From Microbacterium sp. JZ31 (GTDB taxonomy: Bacteria > Actinomycetota > Actinomycetes > Actinomycetales > Microbacteriaceae), in assembly GCF_016805985.1 (NCBI RefSeq), contig NZ_CP017661.1, positions 62,001-126,000 of the forward strand: a stretch of 64,000 nucleotides of DNA. Direction: 5' to 3'. A model generated the notes under the pieces. That model worked only from the letters and a program-made list of their open reading frames with translations. It was not told where the DNA came from and searched no databases. A program made the translations under genes and the position numbers. This document shows, piece after piece, positions 1-7,061 of the stretch (its first letter is position 1; every line of letters starts with the position of its first letter).

Positions 1-767
1 CGGTATGCGCGCTGCACGCCGTCGAGAGCACGCGCCTGCTCGGCGACGCGGCCGAGCCCGACCAGCACAGGCAGTCCGCGCGCGAGCTCGGTGAGGTGAT
101 CGGCGAGGCGGGACAGCGCGCCGAGCGCCTCGTCCGTGCGCGCCTGCGTGTGCCGGCCGATGAGCGCCATGAAGAACGGCACGAGCGGCACCGTCAGCAC
201 CACGACGAGCGCGCTGACCCAGTCGGCGCCGAGGATCCGCAGGCCGACGATCGCGGGAACGACGACCGCCGCGATCAGGGCGGGAAGGCTCCGCACGTAG
301 TAGTCGTCGAGGTCGTCAAGCCCGTCGGTGGCGAGCACGGCGAGCCCGCCCTCGCCCGCTTCCGGCGCGCCCTGCGCGATCCGGCGCCACAGGTCGCGCC
401 GCAGCGTGCGCTTGACCGCGATCGCGATCCGTCGCGCGGCGACCTCGGTGGCCCATCCGGATCCGGAGCGCAGGATCGCGCCGGTCGCGCCGAGCAGCAG
501 GATCTCGCGCGGGTCGAACGCGCCGCGCTGCAGCCCCGCGATGCCCGCGGCGACCGCGCCCGCGACGAGCACGAGCCCGACGGCGCGCAGCGCCGCGAGC
601 ATCCCGAGCACGAGGACCGACGCCGGCCGCACCGGGCCCAGCTCGGGACGCGTCGCGGCCCGCTTCGGCCGCGCGGCCTCGACCTCCCAGGGGTCGAAGC
701 CGCCGGTGGGCGGCGCGGTGGGGCGCTCCGCCGGCGGCCGGCGGGGAGACGTCCGGGTGACGGTCAT
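1..767 (-). CDS. cydD: CydD, ABC transporter for cytochrome bd assembly (N-terminal part, cut by window edge)
   Basis: Half of the CydDC heterodimeric ABC exporter, which moves glutathione/cysteine or otherwise supports cytochrome bd maturation in the membrane. About 255 codons are visible and the frame stays open to base 3. They hold a cytosolic basic N-terminus and the first membrane segments of an ABC exporter permease (residues about 45-80 and 155-205), including TDGLDDLDDYYVRSLPALI, typical of CydD. The ATPase domain lies beyond the edge. The ATG at 767 is 7 bases after the cydB stop, so it is translated with cydA-cydB. Calling it CydD rather than CydC rests on its place directly after cydB. 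Confidence 0.88.
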   Translation of the reverse strand, partial: MTVTRTSPRRPPAERPTAPPTGGFDPWEVEAARPKRAATRPELGPVRPASVLVLGMLAALRAVGLVLVAGAVAAGIAGLQRGAFDPREILLLGATGAILRSGSGWATEVAARRIAIAVKRTLRRDLWRRIAQGAPEAGEGGLAVLATDGLDDLDDYYVRSLPALIAAVVVPAIVGLRILGADWVSALVVVLTVPLVPFFMALIGRHTQARTDEALGALSRLADHLTELARGLPVLVGLGRVAEQARALDGVQRAY

Positions 768-774
768 CCGAGTC

Positions 775-1812
775 CTACTTCGCGCGCAGCACGGCGGGCA
801 GGAAGCCGTGCGCGCTGGGGATCGCGCCGGGCGTGACGCGCTTGCGGAAGATCCAGTACGACCAGGCCTGGTAGGCGAGCACGATCGGCAGGCCGATGCA
901 CGCCACGACCGTCATGACGCCGAGCGTGTAGGGGCTGTTCGACGCGTTCGCGACCGTGAGGCCGTGGGCCGGGTCGAGCGTCGAGGGCAGCACGTACGGG
1001 AACATGCCCGCGAAGATCGACCCCGCGCCGAACAGCATGAACCCCGCGTACCCCGTGAAGGCGAGGCCCTCGCGCCGGGCTCGCGCGTTCCACCAGCCGA
1101 ACGCGGCGGCGACGACGGCGAGCACCACGAGCGCCCACGACAGCACGGTGCCGCCGTGCTGGAACTGCACCCAGAGCGCCCACACCGCGGCCGGCACCAG
1201 GCCGAGCGGGCCCCACGTCGCGGCGAAGCGGCCCGCACGCTCGCGCACGGGTCCGTCGCTCTTGAGCGCGAGGAACGTCGCGCCGTGCGTCAGCGAGAAG
1301 CCGACGAGCGCGAGTCCGCCGATCACGGCCGGCGCCGTCAGCCAGACGAACGGATGGCCGACGCGGTCGCCGTACTCGTCCAGCGGCAGCCCGGTCGACG
1401 TGACGGCGAGCGCCGCGCCCACGCAGAACGCGACGATCGCGGATCCGAGACCCAGCGACCACGTCCAGAACGTCACCCATCGCGGATCCGTCATCTTCCC
1501 GCGGTACTCGATGCTGACCGCGCGCAGGATGAGCCCCAGCAGCGTGATCGTGAGCGGCACGTACAGCGCCGAGAACAGCGAGGCGTACCACGCGGGGAAG
1601 GCGGCGAACATCGCCGCTCCCGCCGTGATCAGCCAGACCTCGTTGCCGTCCCACACGGGTCCGATCGTGTTCAGCATCACGCGGCGATCGTGGTCCTGCT
1701 TGGCGCTGAAGATCATGTGCATGCCCACGCCGAGGTCGAAGCCCTCCAGCAGCAGGAAGCCGATCCAGAGCACGCCGATCGCGACGAACCAGACGATGGC
1801 AAGCGGTTCCAT
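775..1812 (-). CDS. cydB: Cytochrome bd ubiquinol/menaquinol oxidase subunit II
   Basis: The 345-residue membrane partner of CydA in the high-affinity, non-proton-pumping terminal oxidase. The N-terminus (MEPLAIVWFVAIGVLW) and LLLEGFDLGVGMH are diagnostic of subunit II, as is the WDGNEVWLITAG stretch at about residue 53. Eight or more hydrophobic segments run to the C-terminus, matching the usual 330-380 residue length. It starts 24 bases after cydA and is followed 7 bases later by cydD, so cydA-cydB-cydD form one leftward operon. Confidence 0.97.
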   Translation of the reverse strand: MEPLAIVWFVAIGVLWIGFLLLEGFDLGVGMHMIFSAKQDHDRRVMLNTIGPVWDGNEVWLITAGAAMFAAFPAWYASLFSALYVPLTITLLGLILRAVSIEYRGKMTDPRWVTFWTWSLGLGSAIVAFCVGAALAVTSTGLPLDEYGDRVGHPFVWLTAPAVIGGLALVGFSLTHGATFLALKSDGPVRERAGRFAATWGPLGLVPAAVWALWVQFQHGGTVLSWALVVLAVVAAAFGWWNARARREGLAFTGYAGFMLFGAGSIFAGMFPYVLPSTLDPAHGLTVANASNSPYTLGVMTVVACIGLPIVLAYQAWSYWIFRKRVTPGAIPSAHGFLPAVLRAK

Positions 1813-1836
1813 GAGTGTCTCCTCTTCGCGGCCGGG

Positions 1837-3441
1837 TCAGTACGCGAACGACAGGACGTCGTCCTTCTTGCCGGGGTCCTCGTCGTCCGGATGGTCGTCG
1901 GGTCCCCTGTCGGTGCGCTCGATACCGTGCTCCATGTCCGGCATCGCGCCCGCGACGCCGCCGCGCGCGTACTTGACCATCAGCACGAGCAGCACGACGA
2001 GCAGGGTGCCGTAGATCGCGGTCAGCGAGACGACGGAGAACAGCAGCTCGCCCACGGTCGTGCCCGGTGAGACCGCGGCCGCCGTGAACATGAACACCGG
2101 ATCGCTGCCCCAGAAGGTCGGATTGGGAGCGACGACGAACGGCTGCCGGCCGATCTCGGTGAAGATCCAGCCCGCGATGTTGCCGAGGAAGGGCGTCGAG
2201 ATGCCCAGCAGCGCGAGGCGCATGATCCAGGTCGACGACGGCACCGTGCCCTTGCGCGTGAGCCACAGGGCGACGACCGCGCCGCCGGCCGCCAGCGCGC
2301 CGAGGCCGATCATCAGGCGGAAGCCCCAGTACGTGACCCACATCAGCGGCACGTAGTCGATCTCGGTGCCGGCGTGCGCCCCCAGGCGCGGGTCGTCGGG
2401 CAGCGTCTCGCCGAAGAGCTCCACGTACTGCGGCTCGAGGTCGTTGATGCCCGGCATCTCGGCGCCGAACTCGCCCTTGCCGAGCCAGCCGAGCACACCG
2501 GGGACCTCGATCAGCGTCTGCACGCTGTCGCAGTCGTCGGAACCGGGGTCGCCGATCGACAGGATCGAGAACGACGAGCCGGTGTGGCAGGCGGCCTCGG
2601 CGGAGGCCATCTTCATCGGCTGCTGCTCGTACATGAGCTTGCCCTGGAAGTCGCCCGTGATCGTCACGGCGCCGAAGCCGACGATCGCGACGACCGCGCC
2701 GATGCGCACCGAGCGCAGCCACACGCTGTGGTCCTTCTCGTCGCGTCCGGCGATCCCGGGGTGGGAGCCGACGATCACGCGGCCGTCCGGCCCCACGGTG
2801 TCGATGCCATCGTGGCGACGACGCCACAGGTGGTACCACGCGATGCCGAGCAGGAACATGCCGCCCACCAGCAGGGCGCCGGAGATCACGTGCGTGAACG
2901 CCGCGATCGCGGTGTTGTTGCCGAGCACGGCCCACACATCCGTCATGACGGGGCGGCCGTCGGCGTTCAGCTCCACGCCGACGGGGTGCTGCATCCACGA
3001 GTTCGCGACGATGATGAAGTACGCCGAGAGCCAGGACGCGCCCACGGCGAGCCAGAGCGCCGCGAGGTGCACCCCCTTGCGCAGCCGGCCCCAGCCGAAG
3101 ATCCACACGCCGAGGAACGTGGACTCCACGAAGAAGGCGAGCAGGCCCTCCATCGCGAGCGGGGCGCCGAACACGTCTCCGACGAAGCGCGAGTACTCGC
3201 TCCAGGCCATGCCGAACTGGAACTCCTGCACGAGACCCGTGGCCACGCCCAGGATGAAGTTGATCAGGTAGAGCTTCCCCCAGAACTTCGTCATCCGGAG
3301 CCAGCGCTCGTCGCCCGTGCGGACCCATGCCGTCTGCATGATCGCGACGCCGACGCCGAGCCCGATCGTGAGCGGCACGAGGAGGAAGTGGTAGACGGTC
3401 GTGATGCCGAACTGCCAGCGGGCGATGTCGAGCGGATCCAT
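1837..3441 (-). CDS. cydA: Cytochrome bd oxidase subunit I
   Basis: Catalytic subunit (534 residues) carrying hemes b558, b595 and d; it oxidises menaquinol/ubiquinol and reduces O2. Visible marks are the axial His of YHFLLVPLTIGL (residue 18), the FTHVISG His, PLMWVTYWGFRLM with the heme-ligand Met, and GWIFTEIGRQPF, a Phe variant of the GRQPW signature. Two Cys in the Q-loop (EAACHTG and SDDCDS) could form the disulfide described for mycobacterial CydA. I chose ATG 3441 (MDPLDIARWQ) because GGGAGG lies just upstream. An in-frame extension to 3516 is open but overlaps the promoter and has no family similarity. Confidence 0.97.
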   Translation of the reverse strand: MDPLDIARWQFGITTVYHFLLVPLTIGLGVGVAIMQTAWVRTGDERWLRMTKFWGKLYLINFILGVATGLVQEFQFGMAWSEYSRFVGDVFGAPLAMEGLLAFFVESTFLGVWIFGWGRLRKGVHLAALWLAVGASWLSAYFIIVANSWMQHPVGVELNADGRPVMTDVWAVLGNNTAIAAFTHVISGALLVGGMFLLGIAWYHLWRRRHDGIDTVGPDGRVIVGSHPGIAGRDEKDHSVWLRSVRIGAVVAIVGFGAVTITGDFQGKLMYEQQPMKMASAEAACHTGSSFSILSIGDPGSDDCDSVQTLIEVPGVLGWLGKGEFGAEMPGINDLEPQYVELFGETLPDDPRLGAHAGTEIDYVPLMWVTYWGFRLMIGLGALAAGGAVVALWLTRKGTVPSSTWIMRLALLGISTPFLGNIAGWIFTEIGRQPFVVAPNPTFWGSDPVFMFTAAAVSPGTTVGELLFSVVSLTAIYGTLLVVLLVLMVKYARGGVAGAMPDMEHGIERTDRGPDDHPDDEDPGKKDDVLSFAY

Positions 3442-3515
3442 GGGAGCCTCCCTGCCACGAGGCCCGGTCGGGGGAGAAGGCCTCGGTCCGATGCCGAAGC
3501 TGCTCCGGCGCCGCA

Positions 3516-3586
3516 ATTCTACGCACGGTAGAAGTAGTTCTACGCGGAGTCGAATTATTTCGGCTCGACGTCGAACTAGTTCTACG
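3516..3586. promoter_or_regulatory. Divergent cydA / blaI control region with clustered dyads
   Basis: An AT-richer island between the divergent cydA and blaI genes. TTCTAC (3517-3522), 5 bases, then GTAGAA (3528-3533) is a perfect dyad. Read leftward it overlaps TAGAAT (3516-3521), a good -10 box for cydA. GAACTAGTTC (3573-3582) and TCGACGTCGA (3565-3574) are perfect palindromes. The 10-mer TAGTTCTACG occurs at 3535-3544 and 3577-3586, exactly 42 bases apart (four helical turns). The right-hand copy lies at the -35 position of TACTCT (3603-3608), a candidate blaI -10 box. BlaI/MecI repressors bind GTAGT/ACTAC-type dyads, so autoregulation plus cyd control is a reasonable inference. Confidence 0.6.
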
Positions 3587-3677
3587 GATCAGCGAAGTCC
3601 CGTACTCTGGAAGCACAGGCTCTGCCGGATGCGTCAGCGGACGGGCCGGCTCGGAACGGACAGGAAGGGGGTGCGGC

Positions 3678-4040
3678 ATGAGCAGTCTGGGCGAACTCGA
3701 GCGCTCCGTGATGGACGTGCTGTGGGACAGCGACGCCGTCGCGCTCACCGCGTACGACGTGCAGGAGCACCTCGAGCGCGAGCAGGGGCGGCAGCTCGCC
3801 GCGACGACCCTGCTCACCGTGCTGTCGCGCCTCGAGAAGAAGGGCTTCGTCGCGTCCGACCGCTCGGCGCGCCCGCATCGCTACCAGGCGACGGGAAGCC
3901 GCGTCGACCATGTGGCCGAGCTGATGCACGAGGTGCTGGGCGACGCCGGCGACCGCAGCGCGGTGCTGGCGCGCTTCGTGGGCGGGTTCACGCCCGAGGA
4001 CGCCGAGGTCCTGCGGCGCCTCCTCACCGGCGCCGCCTGA
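3678..4040 (+). CDS. BlaI/MecI/CopY-family winged-helix repressor
   Basis: A 120-residue transcriptional repressor. The N-terminal winged helix (residues about 1-80) has the family pattern LGELERSVMDVLW and TTLLTVLSRLEKKGFV; the C-terminal helices form the dimer/cleavage domain. Members are dimers inactivated by proteolysis through an M56 metallopeptidase, here the next gene (start 4 bases after this stop). AGGAAGGGGG precedes ATG 3678. The divergent cydAB genes and the dyads in the shared upstream region make cytochrome bd the likeliest target. No beta-lactamase is visible nearby. Confidence 0.93.
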   Translation: MSSLGELERSVMDVLWDSDAVALTAYDVQEHLEREQGRQLAATTLLTVLSRLEKKGFVASDRSARPHRYQATGSRVDHVAELMHEVLGDAGDRSAVLARFVGGFTPEDAEVLRRLLTGAA

Positions 4041-4044
4041 TCCG

Positions 4045-4833
4045 ATGAATCTGCAGGACCTGGCCGAGGCGGCCGTCCTGATCCTGATCGCGGTGCTGCT
4101 CGCGTGGCCCGTGCCGATCCTGCTGTCCGGGGCGGCCTGGCCCGCGCGGTGGCCCGGATGGGCGCTGCTGCTGTGGCAGCTGATCGCGCTCGCCGGAGGG
4201 TTCTCGATGATCGGCGCCGCGTTCCTCGCCGGTCGCGCCCTGCTGCCGGACGTGCCGCTCGTCGGGGCGCTGCTCGCGGCCGCGCTCGCCGCGTACCTGC
4301 TCGTGCACCTCGTCATCACGGTCGTGCAGTTCGAGCGGCAGCGGCGACGGCACCTCGCGCTGCTGAACCTGCTCTCGGCGCCGCACCCGACGGAGGAGCG
4401 CACGCGCGTGCTCGACGACGCCGCTCCGGTCGCGTACTGCCTTCCGCGCGGGGTCGGATCCGTCACGGTGCTGTCGCAGGGACTGCTGGACGAGCTGGAT
4501 CGTGACGAGCTCGCCGCCGTGATCGCGCACGAGCGCGCGCACGTCGAGCAGCGGCACGAGGTGCTGCTCGTGGCCTTCAAGGCGTGGCGCGAGGCCCTGC
4601 CGTGGTTCCCGATCGCCGCGCGGGCGGAGAGCGAGGTCGCCGCGCTCGTCGAGATGCGGGCGGACGACAGCGCCCGCCGGTCGCTGCGGTGGACGGGCGT
4701 CGACCCCGACGCCGTGCTCGCCCGCGCGATCCTGCGCGTGGTCGGCCCGACCGGCCCGACCGAGCACGCATCGCCGCGCCGCGACCGCCACCGCGACCGG
4801 TTCCTGCGGCTCGGGAACCTCTCGGCACGCTGA
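4045..4833 (+). CDS. M56-family membrane metallopeptidase (BlaR1/MecR1 protease-domain type)
   Basis: A 262-residue integral membrane protease. There are about four hydrophobic segments (roughly residues 8-28, 32-58, 68-98 and a later weak one) and a zinc site HERAH (HExxH, about residue 156) with a downstream acidic ligand in EMRADD. It lacks the extracellular penicillin-sensor domain of staphylococcal BlaR1, as is usual for actinobacterial members paired with BlaI. It begins 4 bases after the repressor gene, so the two form one operon. Inferred role: sense a membrane or envelope condition and trigger loss of the repressor. Confidence 0.9.
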   Translation: MNLQDLAEAAVLILIAVLLAWPVPILLSGAAWPARWPGWALLLWQLIALAGGFSMIGAAFLAGRALLPDVPLVGALLAAALAAYLLVHLVITVVQFERQRRRHLALLNLLSAPHPTEERTRVLDDAAPVAYCLPRGVGSVTVLSQGLLDELDRDELAAVIAHERAHVEQRHEVLLVAFKAWREALPWFPIAARAESEVAALVEMRADDSARRSLRWTGVDPDAVLARAILRVVGPTGPTEHASPRRDRHRDRFLRLGNLSAR

Positions 4834-4885
4834 TCCCGGGCCCCGCGCGGACGCGACGGTGACGTCCGGATAGGGTGGCGTGACG

Positions 4886-6265
4886 ATGGGGATCTCGCGA
4901 CGCACCTTCCTCGTCGGCGCCGGCGCCGGCGCCGTCGCGGTGCTGCTCGCCTCCTGCACAGGCGAGCCTCAGCAGCCCCCACCGACCTCCGAGCCCCCCA
5001 CGACGGGTCCGAGGCCCACCGGAACCGCCTCTCCGGGGGCACCGCTCGCTCCGGCCGCGATCGCGCGCTCCGCCTGGGCGACCGATCCTTACGCCCGCGG
5101 CGCGGTGAGCTTCACCCCGCCCGGCGCCGGTCCTGACGACCGCGCGGTGCTCGCGCGGCCCGTCGACGATCGTGTGTTCTTCGCGGGCGAGGCGACGTGG
5201 GAGCGGCCGGGAACGCTGACCGCCGCACTTCGCTCGGGTGAGCGCGCAGCCGACGACGTCCGAGCCGCGTCCGGTGACGGAGAGCGCATCGCCGTTGTCG
5301 GTGCGGGGCTTGCCGGTGCGGTCGCCGCTCGCCGTCTGACGCGATCCGGGTTCGAGGTGACCGTGATCGAGGCTCGGGATCGCGTCGGAGGACGGCTGCA
5401 GACGCTCACCGCCGACGGCTGGCCCGTGCCGCCTCAGCTTGGCGGCTGGTGGCTCACGGACGACGACACGGACCTCGGCATCCGGCTGGCGGCGCTGGAG
5501 ATCGAGACGGAGACCCTCGAGGGTGAGACGGCGATGTCCGGCGATGCCGAGGTGGATGTGCCGTCGGCCGCGCCGGTGGAGGCCGCCATCGCGTGGGCCG
5601 AGCCGCAGGCTTCGGATCCGTCGCTCGCGGAGGCGCTCGCCGAGTCGGGCGCGGATCCGGATGATCCGGCCACGGCGGCGTTCCTGGCGCTGCTCGCGGC
5701 GACATCCGGCGCCGACGCCCAGGAGCTGTCGAGCTGGTTCCCACCGGCGCTGCCGGCGCGCGAGCCCACGGCGATCACGTCGGACGCCGGTGCGCTCGTC
5801 GAATCTCTGCTGGACGGGCTCCAGGTCGCGCGCTCCACGACCGTCGTCGGGGTCGTCTACGACGATTCGGGCGTGAGCCTGCGCCTCGGCACGGGTGAGG
5901 CGATGTCCTTCGACCGCGTCGTGCTCACGACGCCGCTCGGGGTGCTGCAGGACGAGGGCGTCGAGTTCGAGCCGCCGCTGCCGTTCTCGCATCGCGGGGC
6001 GATCGCCGCGCTCGGCATGGGCGATATCGAGATGATCTGGCTGCGCTTCGACGAGGACTTCTGGCAGACCGACGCGGCCCTGTGGCACGTCGTGGACGGC
6101 GCGGCGCCCATCCGCACCTGGATCAACCTGAAGCCGGCGACCGGGGAGAACATCCTCGTCGGCCGCATCGGCGGTGAGGCCGCGCGTCAGTGGGCCGAGC
6201 TGCCCGACGAGGATGCCGTCGCACAGGCGCTGGCCTCACTCGAGCCGTTCCGATCGCCGCGCTGA
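4886..6265 (+). CDS. Tat-exported lipoprotein flavin amine oxidase with circularly permuted order
   Basis: A 459-residue FAD oxidoreductase of the monoamine/polyamine oxidase type. Residues 1-24 are a Tat signal with lipobox (SRRTFL, LLASC, Cys24), followed by a Pro/Thr linker. Next, at residues 62-125, comes what is normally the C-terminal end of these enzymes: SAWATDPYARGAVSF, then RVFFAGEAT and PGTLTAALRSGERAA. Only after that, at 134-171, does the usual N-terminal FAD motif appear (RIAVVGAGLAG, VIEARDRVGGRL). The protein ends where the normal chain would lead into the W..DP block. ATG 4886 lies 8 bases after AGGGTGG; GTG 4880 is a poorer alternative. TAGGGT (4871-4876) could instead be a -10 box. 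The substrate is unknown. The 3' end overlaps the converging gene by 30 bases. Confidence 0.85.
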   Translation: MGISRRTFLVGAGAGAVAVLLASCTGEPQQPPPTSEPPTTGPRPTGTASPGAPLAPAAIARSAWATDPYARGAVSFTPPGAGPDDRAVLARPVDDRVFFAGEATWERPGTLTAALRSGERAADDVRAASGDGERIAVVGAGLAGAVAARRLTRSGFEVTVIEARDRVGGRLQTLTADGWPVPPQLGGWWLTDDDTDLGIRLAALEIETETLEGETAMSGDAEVDVPSAAPVEAAIAWAEPQASDPSLAEALAESGADPDDPATAAFLALLAATSGADAQELSSWFPPALPAREPTAITSDAGALVESLLDGLQVARSTTVVGVVYDDSGVSLRLGTGEAMSFDRVVLTTPLGVLQDEGVEFEPPLPFSHRGAIAALGMGDIEMIWLRFDEDFWQTDAALWHVVDGAAPIRTWINLKPATGENILVGRIGGEAARQWAELPDEDAVAQALASLEPFRSPR

Positions 6266-6961
6266 CCGGGACGACGAGCGTCGCAGCAGCCGGGCATGAC
6301 GGCGTCGGCTGAGCAGCACCAGCGCCAGCGAGACGACCGCGAACACACCGAGTGCGGCGCCGCTCGTGAGCGCGAACTCCCACGGCCCGCTCACCTGGCG
6401 CAGGTCGAGGAAGTAATACGGGTACCAGCCGATCAGCGAACCGCGCCACATCGTCACGCCGCCCCACAGCAGCGGGTACGCCAGGACGATGGGCACCACC
6501 CGCCACGGCGCAGGTCGGCGACCGGCAGCGAAGGCCCAGTCGACGAGCGCCAGGGCGGGCACCCAGAAGTGCAGCAGCTGATCGGACCAGGGCACGTCGA
6601 TCCGGATCGCCCGCTCACCCGCCTGCCAGACCAGGAATCCGAAGACGATGCCGGCGGTCGTCGTCCAGCTGAGCGCGATCGTGCGCGCGATCGTCAGCCA
6701 GCGCGGATCGGTCATCCGATGCAGGGCGTCGATTCCCGAGATCGTCCAGACGCAGGCGAACAGGATGTTCGACTCCATCGTCAGATAGGCGAGGAAGTTC
6801 GCTCCCGCGATGGTGTTCGAGCCCAGCCCCCACAGCAGTCGGTGCACGAGCGCCACCACGCAGATCGCCGCGATGGTCAGGCGCAGCCATCCGGTGACAG
6901 CGGGGTGCCACCAGGTGAGTGCGGCCAGGCGCTGCCACGTGCGGGTCGGGCGGGATGTCAC
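6236..6961 (-). CDS. Pr6Pr-family integral membrane protein
   Basis: A 241-residue protein with six or more predicted membrane helices. GWLRLTIAAICVVALVHR, the TMESNILFACVW segment, LHFWVPALALVDW and YPYYFLDL fit the six-helix Pr6Pr (FAR-17a/AIG1-like) membrane family, whose function is poorly known. GTG 6961 is chosen because the sequence becomes membrane-like after VTSRPTRTW and GGAGAG lies about 10 bases upstream. It overlaps the stop of a short upstream ORF by GTGA. The gene converges on the amine oxidase, overlapping its last 30 bases. Confidence 0.8.
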   Translation of the reverse strand: MTSRPTRTWQRLAALTWWHPAVTGWLRLTIAAICVVALVHRLLWGLGSNTIAGANFLAYLTMESNILFACVWTISGIDALHRMTDPRWLTIARTIALSWTTTAGIVFGFLVWQAGERAIRIDVPWSDQLLHFWVPALALVDWAFAAGRRPAPWRVVPIVLAYPLLWGGVTMWRGSLIGWYPYYFLDLRQVSGPWEFALTSGAALGVFAVVSLALVLLSRRRHARLLRRSSSRSARRSERLE

Positions 6962-7002
6962 CGTCTTGGCGCTCTCCGATCCGGCGCTCGGGTGCGCGCC
7001 AT
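6958..7002 (-). CDS. Putative leaderless 14-residue upstream ORF
   Basis: Read leftward, TAGACT (7009-7014) is followed after 6 bases by ATG 7002, the leaderless spacing seen at several genes here. The frame encodes MARTRAPDRRAPRR and stops at a TGA that overlaps the GTG start of the Pr6Pr gene as GTGA. This could be a translated leader that couples to the membrane protein gene. Alternatively, the ATG merely sits at the mRNA 5' end and is not used. There is no homology evidence. Confidence 0.35.
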   Translation of the reverse strand: MARTRAPDRRAPRR

Positions 7003-7061
7003 CCGTCGAGTCTAGGAAGAAGCATCCCGCCTGCTCGGACGGCTTGACGGGTGGCCGAGGC

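Noticed and set aside
4045..4833. BlaR1 beta-lactam sensor
   Set aside because: The protein ends soon after the protease core and has no penicillin-binding domain.
6236..6265. Frameshift at the end of the amine oxidase explaining its missing C-terminus
   Set aside because: The missing C-terminal block is present in full at the N-terminus, and no second copy occurs downstream in any frame up to the converging gene.
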